A stretch of DNA of 5,480 bases from Nitrospirota bacterium. Lineage in GTDB: Bacteria; Nitrospirota; Thermodesulfovibrionia; Thermodesulfovibrionales; Magnetobacteriaceae. Below, piece after piece: positions 1 to 5,479 of the stretch (position 1 is its first letter; each line of letters begins with the position of its first letter). Where the stretch lies: assembly GCA_015233485.1 (NCBI GenBank), contig JADFXO010000275.1, forward strand, positions 1 through 5,480. Reading direction: 5' to 3'. The notes below the pieces were generated by a model. It was given only the letters and a program-made list of their open reading frames with translations. It ran no database searches and was not told the DNA's origin. A program made the translations under genes and the position numbers.

Positions 1-1
1 C

Positions 2-685
2 AACTTTATAATGAAAAGCGGCAGGGGCAACAACCCGGGCGTCTATAATATCTTTATGTCTCACCTGCACTGGGACCACATACAAGGGTTTCCATTTTTC
101 ACACCCGCGTTTATCCCCGGCAATAAGATAAATATCTACGGATTTCACGAAGAACTCAGGGAAACATTCATCAGACAGCAGGAAGCCCCCAACTTTCCTG
201 TCCCGCTTGGGGTAATGAAGGCGGCAATAGACTTTCATATCCTTGAGCCGGAGAAGGAATACGAAATAGCCGGCCACAAGGTTATTGGAATGAGACAAAC
301 CCATCCCGGATTTTCCTATGGCTATAGTTTCGTAAAGGACGGCAAAAAGATAGTCTATTCTACTGATTCGGAACATAAGGACGATGCCCAAAAGCTGACA
401 AAATTCTTCGAAGGCGCCGACTTGCTTATATTCGACGCCCAGTACTCGCTCTTCGACGCTATTGATACGAAAGAGAACTGGGGGCATTCAAGCAATGTAC
501 TCGGAGTGGAGCTGTCTGTAAGTGCAAATGTAAAGCGCCTCTGCCTGTTTCACCATGAGCCTGCCTACAGCGACGAGACCATTGAACAGCTATACAAGGA
601 CACTGTGGAATACTGCCAAATAACTGCCCCTGAGCGCCCATTAAAAGTGGATATCGCATATGACGGCCTTGAAATAAGACTTTAA
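2..685 (+). CDS. RNase Z-like metallo-beta-lactamase-fold hydrolase, 3' part
   Basis: This is the C-terminal part of a cytoplasmic metallo-beta-lactamase-fold phosphodiesterase-type hydrolase. Counting from the Met at nt 11, the metal-binding HxHxDH motif is visible as H18, H20, D22 and H23 in SHLHWDHIQGFPFF. Further probable ligands are H98 (QTHPG), D119 (YSTD), and H181 or H182 in LFHHEP; D142 (FDAQYS) and H159 (WGHSS) are also family-typical. The SHLHWDHxQG version is common in the RNase Z-like and cyclic-phosphate phosphodiesterase branch. The frame stays open to the left edge (AAC TTT ATA before the ATG). There is no ribosome binding site, and the fold needs about 50-70 more residues before the HxHxDH motif, so the Met at nt 11 is internal and the gene is cut by the window. 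The substrate cannot be told from sequence; a nucleotide or cyclic phosphate ester is likely. The class is secure, the substrate is not. The stop lies 11 bases from the stop of the convergent hydrolase gene. Confidence 0.9.
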   Translation, partial: NFIMKSGRGNNPGVYNIFMSHLHWDHIQGFPFFTPAFIPGNKINIYGFHEELRETFIRQQEAPNFPVPLGVMKAAIDFHILEPEKEYEIAGHKVIGMRQTHPGFSYGYSFVKDGKKIVYSTDSEHKDDAQKLTKFFEGADLLIFDAQYSLFDAIDTKENWGHSSNVLGVELSVSANVKRLCLFHHEPAYSDETIEQLYKDTVEYCQITAPERPLKVDIAYDGLEIRL

Positions 686-696
686 GAGGCTGCCTG

Positions 697-1662
697 TTAT
701 CGTTCAATAAAAGTATCGTCAATCCATTTAGAGATACACCCGGCCCAGTACTCGTGCAGTATGTGGTTTGGATGGCCGACGCCGCCAACGCTCAGTCCGC
801 CGCCTTTACCATAGGATGGATGGGCGCAGTTTACGTGCTCAATCCCCTGTTCTTTCATAAACAGGCTCAAACGCGCGTCATCGACGAGAATTGCTACGAG
901 GAGTCTCGATTTCTCTTTGAGCACGACAAAGTCCCTCATCTGCGTGAGGACAGATTGAGTTACGAGATGTTTTTGTTCGGGGCGCTTTCTGAGTGCAAAG
1001 CGAAGCCAGCCCTTATGGAGGACTGCCATCAGCACGGAGTGCCGCTCACCCGGCCACGGCTCTATGACGCTCAGGGGTTGAAATTCCACCTTGCCGTCTG
1101 TTACTACGGCGTGGGGAGAGAAGATGTTCTTCCCCTCTGTATCTTTCAGGGCGGAGGCCCATGAGGCCGAGGCAACGTTCCTGTCTTCATGGGCAGGGGT
1201 GTAGCCGTAGATTACCAAATCGGGGACTGGCGGGGTGTTAAATACGAGTTTTGCCATCAGGAGAGATTGAACCGTGCCATAGCCGCCCGTGCCGTAGTTG
1301 TCGAAAACGATGCCGGGGTATTTTTTATCCAGGAGAAAGCTGAAGGTCTCGTTGTCTCTTACGCCGTAGCCTTGTGTGAAACTGCAACCAATGAGCAGGA
1401 CTCTGGTTTTTGCCGTTTTTATCTCTGAGGAGCGGTTAGCCCTCCGGCCGTCGTTCCAAAATGTCATAGGGACATGCCCGGGTTCTGTGGAGTTATAAAC
1501 ACCGCCCCTGTTTTTCCACCCCAGGGTGGGGTGGGGCGCTGCCCATGGCTTACTGAACATGGAGATATTGTTAGACCTGAGGCCTATGGCCCTGGCGCCG
1601 GCCTCTACGATTAGCACTGCCGCCGCTATTGATACTAAAAGAAGAAGGATATTTTTTTTCAT
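697..1662 (-). CDS. Membrane-anchored SGNH/GDSL-type hydrolase
   Basis: A 321-residue protein if it begins at the ATG at nt 1662. This start puts the sequence MKKNILLLLVSIAAAVLIVEAG at the N-terminus: two lysines then a hydrophobic stretch at about residues 5-20, a signal anchor or signal peptide without a lipobox Cys. In-frame ATGs at 1677 and 1779 would add 5 or 39 residues; none has a clear Shine-Dalgarno, so the start rests on the leader. SGNH features: block I RVLLIGCSFTQGYGV with nucleophile S94 (GCSF in place of GDSF); block II NYGTGGYGT at about 122-130; a block III-like segment YGYTPAHEDRN at about 152-162 without the usual Asn-Asp; and block V GHPNH with candidate catalytic H297. 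The Asp expected three residues before that His is Gly294. Family members act as esterases, or as acyl-transfer or de-acylation enzymes on glycans, usually outside the cytoplasm. The active site here is non-canonical, so the reaction is unknown. It is divergent from the gene at 1863 and convergent with the hydrolase at 2-685. Confidence 0.8.
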   Translation of the reverse strand: MKKNILLLLVSIAAAVLIVEAGARAIGLRSNNISMFSKPWAAPHPTLGWKNRGGVYNSTEPGHVPMTFWNDGRRANRSSEIKTAKTRVLLIGCSFTQGYGVRDNETFSFLLDKKYPGIVFDNYGTGGYGTVQSLLMAKLVFNTPPVPDLVIYGYTPAHEDRNVASASWASALKDTEGKNIFSPHAVVTDGKVEFQPLSVIEPWPGERHSVLMAVLHKGWLRFALRKRPEQKHLVTQSVLTQMRDFVVLKEKSRLLVAILVDDARLSLFMKEQGIEHVNCAHPSYGKGGGLSVGGVGHPNHILHEYWAGCISKWIDDTFIER

Positions 1663-1772
1663 ATCTAAAAATAACATGCCGGCAGCGCTCTGTGCAACCC
1701 AAACATTGGCAGGAGCCGGAGACTTGAGGGCGTTTGGTTGAGAATTACTCTCTGTGCAGAGGCTGTTTCGGC

Positions 1773-1801
1773 TTGACATCCGGCAATTCGGACAGTTGTC
1801 A
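1773..1801. promoter_or_regulatory. Imperfect palindrome next to the promoter, possible operator
   Basis: Two nested inverted pairs are visible: TCCG (1779-1782) with CGGA (1789-1792) around GCAATT, and TGACA (1774-1778) with TGTCA (1797-1801), offset by four bases. The right outer arm overlaps the -35 box of the rightward promoter. A regulator bound here could affect one or both divergent genes. The symmetry is short and could arise by chance, so the operator role is inference. Confidence 0.25.
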
Positions 1802-1824
1802 TTTTTATGATTTTGTAGTACAAT
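1796..1824 (+). promoter_or_regulatory. Sigma-70-type promoter for the 1863-4634 gene pair
   Basis: The -35 box TTGTCA (1796-1801) and the -10 box TACAAT (1819-1824) each match five of six consensus bases and are separated by the ideal 17 bases. Transcription would start near 1831, giving a leader of about 30 bases before the ATG at 1863. It lies in the divergent intergenic region and points into the possible beta-solenoid and GT-C/TPR genes. An upstream TTGACA at 1773-1778 has no -10 box at the right distance. Confidence 0.6.
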
Positions 1825-1862
1825 TCCACAGATGAGATTTCTTTTAGAGAAGATGGCAATAA

Positions 1863-2798
1863 ATGTACGGTAATCTATGGGCTCTTTTTATAATCGCGCT
1901 TAGAGCTTTGTGGCGTGGCCGGAGGCCGGGTATTAAGAATATCCTTGCGGATGTGCGTATGCTGCGAAAAATATTTCCAGCTAAGGCGATTAAGATAAAG
2001 AATTCAGGCGCTCTTGTAATATCGGAATCCGGCAATGACATGGCCGCGGAAATCAACGGCAAGGAAATCACAGTATACGGAAGTATTACGATAAAAAACT
2101 GTGTTATCCTCCTGAGAGACATGACGTTTAACGTGGAGAAAGTTGGACAGAAGATATTAAGCGACGGCTCGCTCTGGATAGAAAATACACTGTTTCTCGG
2201 CGGCATGGGTAATCTCTCCAACCTGAACATCGTCTCAGGAGGCATAGTTCAGGGCAATATATCAAAGGTCTCAATGGTCTATATACGCGATGGCAGATAT
2301 AACGGGACAATCGGCGAGATAGAGAAATGGCTTCACATATCGAACTCCCGCGGTATCGTCAGGGGCAGCATCGGCAGAATCGGCGAGGTGCTCTATCTTG
2401 ACGCCGGCGAGTTCATAACAGACACATTGCCCTCTATTGAAGGCGGCTATACCGTTTTAAAAGAGGGTAAGATAATCAGGACTGACGGGACGCCGTGGCC
2501 GTGGGAGGCCATAATGGGCAATATTTCTGCGCTGAAGGAAGACCATGAAATTTTTCTCTTTGGCTCTGGCGGCAATGTCCTGCTTGGAACCGGGGCGGCG
2601 CATGTCCTCTGCAAAGAGGGCACAGACCCGTACTCGCGATATAAGACCGAGAACATCATCTCATCCAACAGGTTTTACCGGTTAAGCGACGGCAAAATCC
2701 GGGAGGTTGCTCTAAGAAGCGCCTCAAATCAGCAAATAAGCGCGCAGGAAAACAAATTCTACTCCTTTGTCCGCCTTGAGATATTTGACAAGACATAA
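1863..2798 (+). CDS. Unrecognised protein with beta-solenoid-like repeats (loosely bactofilin-like)
   Basis: I do not recognise this 311-residue protein. A stop codon sits directly before the ATG at 1863, so no longer start is possible. A purine-rich AGAGAAGAT (1846-1854) ends 8 bases upstream as a weak ribosome binding site. Residues 4-17 are hydrophobic (NLWALFIIALRALW) and are followed by RGRRPG; this could be a membrane-touching helix, but it is not a typical cleaved signal peptide. Residues about 120-204 contain successive units with the pattern G-x-I-x-x-I: G131/I133/V136, G148/I150/I153, G168/I170/I173, then a weaker D187/L189/I192. They are 17-20 residues apart, each followed by a hydrophobic strand and a turn such as RDG, SNS or DAG. 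Such spacing suggests stacked beta-solenoid turns, as in bactofilins or other right-handed beta-helices. Residues from about 210 onward are non-repetitive. It lies 30 bases before the GT-C/TPR gene and probably shares its transcript. A scaffolding or envelope role is a guess. Confidence 0.8.
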   Translation: MYGNLWALFIIALRALWRGRRPGIKNILADVRMLRKIFPAKAIKIKNSGALVISESGNDMAAEINGKEITVYGSITIKNCVILLRDMTFNVEKVGQKILSDGSLWIENTLFLGGMGNLSNLNIVSGGIVQGNISKVSMVYIRDGRYNGTIGEIEKWLHISNSRGIVRGSIGRIGEVLYLDAGEFITDTLPSIEGGYTVLKEGKIIRTDGTPWPWEAIMGNISALKEDHEIFLFGSGGNVLLGTGAAHVLCKEGTDPYSRYKTENIISSNRFYRLSDGKIREVALRSASNQQISAQENKFYSFVRLEIFDKT

Positions 2799-2828
2799 TG
2801 AAGTGACCCGAAAAATTGAGATATTGAG

Positions 2829-4634
2829 ATGATGGGAAAAACCCTTAGAAAGCTGCCTGATATGCCAATCGTTCACCTGTTGATTATTGCCGCCGTGTGT
2901 GTAATCATATACAGCAACTCCTTCAAAGCGCCGTTCATGTTCGATGACTACACAAATATTATCGAAAAAAATGTAATCAAAGATATTGGGCAGGACAAAG
3001 ACAGCTACTCATTAATAAGCCCAAAGGCAAACAGGCGGTTTGTGGGGGTGCTGACCTTTGCGCTGAACTACAAGCTCAACGGCATGGATGTCGCGGGCTA
3101 TCATGTATTTAACCTGATAGTGCACATATTGAGTGCCCTGGCCGTATACTGGCTTGTCATGCTTATATTCCGGACACCTTTTTTTGAGACGTTTGATCCC
3201 TTTTTGGGGCGCGGCCTGACAGCGTTTTTTACCGCCTTGTTATTTGCCGTTCATCCCATTCAGACGTCTGCCGTAACGTACATCGTGCAGCGCTATACCT
3301 CCCTTGCCACATTGCTTTGTCTGGTTTCAGTGTTGGCCTATGTAAAGTCAAGGCTCACGGGCTCAGTGCCCATGCGCTATGCCCTTTATACGGTTTCAAT
3401 TATCTCCGCCATTGCTGCCATGAGGACAAAGGAGATAGCCTTCACGCTTCCGGTTATCGCCGTGTTACTTGAGTTTCTGTTTCTTGATGGAAAGTTAATA
3501 AAGAGGATACTATATCTCCTTCCACTACTACTGACCATGTTAATCATACCAATTTCCATATTGGCAAATAAGTCCCCCGAAGCGGCAAATGCTCTGACTA
3601 TTGCATTGAATCCAAAGATTATCGGGTCGTCCCTGAATTTAGCAAGCATTACAGATATAACCAGGACAGAGTACCTGTTCACGCAATTTCGCGTTATAGT
3701 GACGTATTTGAGGCTGTTATTTGTCCCCGTATGGCTCAATCTTGATTATGATTACCCTGTGTTCAGGAATTTTTTTAAGGCCGAAGTCGTGTTGTCGTTT
3801 TTAGTGGTTGTGTCAGTTTTTGCATCGGCCGTGTATATGCTCTATAAATCTTTGGCACCCAATCGTTCTGCGGCAAGGTTGTATTCCTTAGGTATACTGT
3901 GGTTTTTTATTGCCTTGTCGGTAGAATCATCTGTTATACCCATAAAAGACGTAATAAACGAATACAGGGTGTATTATCCATCGGTGGGATTTTTTATCGC
4001 GGTGATTGCCGTCGTTGTGTGGATGGTGGAAAAAAGGGGAAGACCGGCGAAGGTGTATGCGATTTCGGCGTTATCGTTAATAATTGTCTTGTTCTCTGCC
4101 ATGACGATGATGAGAAACGAGGTCTGGGCGGACAGGGTGAAATTATGGGAGGACACAGCAAGGAAAAGCCCCAACAAGGCGAGGCCGCACTACAATCTGG
4201 GCTATGATTACATAAGGCAGGGCAGGGTTGATGATGCCGCGCGGGAATTTCAAACCGCTATCAAACTAAAACCCGATTTTGCCGACGCTTACAGCAATCT
4301 TGGAGACATCTACGCGGCACAGGGGCGTATGGATGAGGCGCTTGAAGCGTTTAAGAAGGCGGTTCAATCTGACCCTAACTTCGCCGTTGCCTATAACAAC
4401 CTCGGTACGATTTATGATGAAAGAGGACAGTTAGAGGAAGCCGCCGCGAACTATCGTACGGCCATAAGATTGAAACCCGACTACATAGACGCGCGTCTGA
4501 ACCTTGGGAATCTCCTTATAAAGGCAAAACAATTTAACGAGGCCGCTATGGAATTTCAGGGTGTGCTGCATTTTGCCCCATATAACGATGAGGCGGCAGA
4601 GAAGCTGAGGGCACTGCGTGGTGTTCGCAGGTAA
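2829..4634 (+). CDS. GT-C-like polytopic membrane protein with C-terminal TPRs
   Basis: A 601-residue protein with two parts. Residues about 10-430 hold roughly 11-12 hydrophobic segments (for example 13-29, 93-113, 157-171, 203-219, 226-245, 320-338, 350-368, 384-400, 409-425). The first loop carries FMFDDYTNI (36-44), the acidic pair expected of GT-C glycosyltransferases, which transfer sugars from lipid-phosphate carriers on the outer face of the membrane. VHPIQTSAVTYIVQR (141-155) and EYRVYYPSVGFF (378-389) resemble conserved loops I associate with the bacterial TPR/TMTC (DUF1736)-type family. Residues 451-586 form four regular 34-residue TPRs (451-484, 485-518, 519-552, 553-586), likely a protein-binding platform. 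The ATG at 2829 is followed at once by a second ATG at 2832; the ribosome binding site is weak (GAG), so either could start. The gap to the upstream gene is 30 bases, suggesting an operon. Acceptor and donor sugar are unknown. A non-catalytic role is possible, but the fold class is well supported. Confidence 0.88.
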   Translation: MMGKTLRKLPDMPIVHLLIIAAVCVIIYSNSFKAPFMFDDYTNIIEKNVIKDIGQDKDSYSLISPKANRRFVGVLTFALNYKLNGMDVAGYHVFNLIVHILSALAVYWLVMLIFRTPFFETFDPFLGRGLTAFFTALLFAVHPIQTSAVTYIVQRYTSLATLLCLVSVLAYVKSRLTGSVPMRYALYTVSIISAIAAMRTKEIAFTLPVIAVLLEFLFLDGKLIKRILYLLPLLLTMLIIPISILANKSPEAANALTIALNPKIIGSSLNLASITDITRTEYLFTQFRVIVTYLRLLFVPVWLNLDYDYPVFRNFFKAEVVLSFLVVVSVFASAVYMLYKSLAPNRSAARLYSLGILWFFIALSVESSVIPIKDVINEYRVYYPSVGFFIAVIAVVVWMVEKRGRPAKVYAISALSLIIVLFSAMTMMRNEVWADRVKLWEDTARKSPNKARPHYNLGYDYIRQGRVDDAAREFQTAIKLKPDFADAYSNLGDIYAAQGRMDEALEAFKKAVQSDPNFAVAYNNLGTIYDERGQLEEAAANYRTAIRLKPDYIDARLNLGNLLIKAKQFNEAAMEFQGVLHFAPYNDEAAEKLRALRGVRR

Positions 4635-4651
4635 ATCAGAGATATCAATTC

Positions 4652-4837
4652 TCTCACTCCACGACAAAAAATTGTCTCCATGCGGCTTGCCTTGTCGTCA
4701 TTCCGGCTTGTCCGGAATCTGTCTCTCCACTACGTCCTCAAGCCAAATAAGATTCCGGACAAGCTGGAATGACGGACTAAGGGTACATTCACTATTCCTT
4801 GGTGCGAAAGTTCAGTTAGAAATGTCGTGGAGTGAGA
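4652..4837. mobile_element. MITE-like element with 15-bp terminal inverted repeats
   Basis: The arm at 4652-4666 (TCTCACTCCACGACA) is repeated as an exact reverse complement at 4823-4837, delimiting 186 bp. Immediately outside lie TCAATTC (4645-4651) and TCACTTC (4838-4844), which match at six of seven positions and could be a decayed target-site duplication. No transposase fits inside, so if mobile it would depend on a related element elsewhere. A second, stronger inverted repeat is nested within it. The alternative is a structured RNA or a processed 3' end of the upstream transcript. The repeat is certain, the mobility is inferred. Confidence 0.45.
4696..4774. repeat. Long palindrome, 25-bp arms, CCGGAATGACG type
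   Basis: The arms are 4696-4720 and 4750-4774, with a 29-base loop between them. All positions pair except 4705 with 4765, which would be a G-U wobble in RNA. Each arm contains TTCCGGCTTGTCCGGAA or its near complement, itself a smaller inverted repeat. This type of GTCATTCCGG...CCGGAATGAC sequence is familiar to me as a dispersed repeat in several environmental bacterial genomes; the copy number here cannot be judged. There is no T-run after the right arm, so it is not a standard intrinsic terminator, though as RNA it would fold strongly after the stop codon at 4634. Confidence 0.85.
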
Positions 4838-4844
4838 TCACTTC

Positions 4845-4850
4845 TATAAT
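4845..4850 (+). promoter_or_regulatory. Possible -10 box for the downstream TPR gene
   Basis: A perfect TATAAT begins eight bases beyond the right terminal repeat of the MITE-like element and 32 bases before the GTG start at 4882. The best -35 at 17 bases is ATGTCG (4822-4827), matching only three of six bases and lying mostly in the repeat arm. A promoter made partly by the element is possible but weakly supported. Confidence 0.3.
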
Positions 4851-4871
4851 AATATACGCGGGGCACTAATT

Positions 4872-4877
4872 GGAGGA
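4872..4877 (+). promoter_or_regulatory. Ribosome binding site fixing a GTG start
   Basis: GGAGGA at 4872-4877 lies four bases before the GTG at 4882, an effective Shine-Dalgarno arrangement. The in-frame TTG at 4870 lies upstream of this site and overlaps the intended leader, so it should not be used as the start. Confidence 0.75.
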
Positions 4878-4881
4878 ACAC

Positions 4882-5391
4882 GTGGAAACTGAAGAAGAAA
4901 TTGAAGAACTTCGCCGGTTAAATAAACAGATTAACACCCTCTATTATACAGGAAAGGATGAAGAATGGTATGCGTTATTAAAAAAGGCTCTGGAGAAGTC
5001 TAAGGCAATTGAGGCCTATCGTTTATTTTTTTATGGACAAATTGCCAGATACAAGAATACAGATTATAAGCAGCAAGAAGAGCTAATCAGAAAGGCCATC
5101 TATATAAGGCCAGAAGATTTTTTTCTCATCAGAAATTTAGGGGCATGTTTATCAAATCAAGGCAAAGAAGATGAAGCGATAAGATATTTTGACGAAGCGC
5201 TGAAAATAAAACCTTATGATAACCTTACCTTGAATGACAAGGGAGCATCTCTGTCAAGGCAAGGCAATTTTGAAGAGGGTATACATTATTTTGATGAGGC
5301 ACTGAAGATACAGCCAGATGATTACCTTGCCTTGAATAACAAGGGGGCATCCCTCACGGTAAATTTGTTCTCCATCAGGCAAGTGCCGTAG
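4882..5391 (+). CDS. TPR protein, 3' end probably truncated
   Basis: A 169-residue soluble protein from the GTG at 4882. The N-terminus is acidic and helical (METEEEIEELRRL). Residues about 47-79 form a degenerate TPR. Residues 80-113 and 114-147 are two regular 34-residue TPRs, each with a G-A-x-L/S-L first helix and a YFDEALKI second helix ending in a Pro. A fourth unit begins at 148 (YLALNNKGASL) but breaks after residue 158 and ends in TVNLFSIRQVP, with no second helix. The two full repeats are also similar at DNA level with a 102-base period, so they arose by tandem duplication. The broken repeat suggests the original gene continued and was interrupted near nt 5356. Hand-counted rows here are about 30-40% GC against about 45-48% in the GT-C/TPR gene, which hints at separate ancestry. 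TPRs mediate protein contacts; the partner is unknown. Confidence 0.75.
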   Translation: METEEEIEELRRLNKQINTLYYTGKDEEWYALLKKALEKSKAIEAYRLFFYGQIARYKNTDYKQQEELIRKAIYIRPEDFFLIRNLGACLSNQGKEDEAIRYFDEALKIKPYDNLTLNDKGASLSRQGNFEEGIHYFDEALKIQPDDYLALNNKGASLTVNLFSIRQVP

Positions 5392-5479
5392 AAGCAGAGT
5401 TTTTTGACATACGTAAGTAGTCGAAGACCAAGCGAATGTTAAGCATAAGCTCTCTCATTTTCTGTGCTACGCTGCGGAC
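5375..5479 (-). CDS. Possible C-terminal end of a gene entering from the right edge (transposase-like?)
   Basis: On the minus strand an open frame runs from the right edge to a TGA at 5375-5377. It encodes 34 residues, including VRSVAQKMRELMLNIRLV and FDYLRMSKNSASTALA. The basic, helix-forming sequence that ends just inside the point where the TPR coding breaks off would fit the C-terminus of an insertion-sequence transposase near its element's end. An open frame of this length is common by chance and I cannot name a family, so this is a weak call. Confidence 0.3.
   Translation of the reverse strand, partial: VRSVAQKMRELMLNIRLVFDYLRMSKNSASTALA

Larger units (their letters stand above)
1663..1862. 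other. Divergent intergenic region
   Basis: These 200 bases separate the leftward SGNH hydrolase gene from the rightward gene at 1863. They hold the rightward promoter and the palindrome listed separately. I found no convincing leftward promoter. TTGCAC followed 15 bases later by TGTTAT on the minus strand lies too close to the 1662 start to be persuasive. If the hydrolase really starts at nt 1677 or 1779, part of this region is coding. Confidence 0.6.
4635..4881. other. Intergenic region dominated by nested inverted repeats
   Basis: These 247 bases contain no convincing gene. A frame opens across part of it (4618-4869), but it overlaps the end of the GT-C/TPR gene, runs straight through both arms of the inverted repeats, and shows no protein-like pattern. 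The region holds the MITE-like element (4652-4837), a -10-like TATAAT (4845-4850), and the ribosome binding site of the downstream TPR gene. Confidence 0.7.

Noticed and set aside
686..696. Terminator between the convergent genes
   Set aside because: The 11-base gap and flanking coding ends show no stem-loop followed by a T-run in either direction.
754..1428. Open frames on the plus strand (754-1164 and 1189-1428)
   Set aside because: They lie antisense within the SGNH hydrolase gene, show no recognisable protein pattern and have no clear ribosome binding site; they are shadows of its reading frame.
1663..1779. 39-residue N-terminal extension of the SGNH hydrolase from the ATG at 1779
   Set aside because: It would place a polar stretch before a clear signal-anchor sequence and lacks a Shine-Dalgarno; the start at 1662 gives a normal lysine-plus-hydrophobic leader.
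1844..2245. Minus-strand open frame opposite the start of the 1863 gene
   Set aside because: It lies mostly antisense to the coding region with repeats and would cover the ribosome binding site of that gene; no protein features are seen.
2813..2829. Direct repeat ATTGAGAT twice before the GT-C/TPR start
   Set aside because: Two 8-base copies in a short AT-rich spacer are easily accidental and give no better ribosome binding site.
4696..4774. Inner palindrome as a rho-independent terminator
   Set aside because: The arms are long with a 29-base loop, and no T-rich run follows the right arm.
4696..4774. CRISPR-like repeat
   Set aside because: There are only two arms in inverted orientation, with no series of direct repeats and spacers.
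4618..4869. Open frame covering the intergenic inverted repeats
   Set aside because: It begins inside the GT-C/TPR gene and translates through both arms of the palindromes, so it is a by-product of the repeat DNA.
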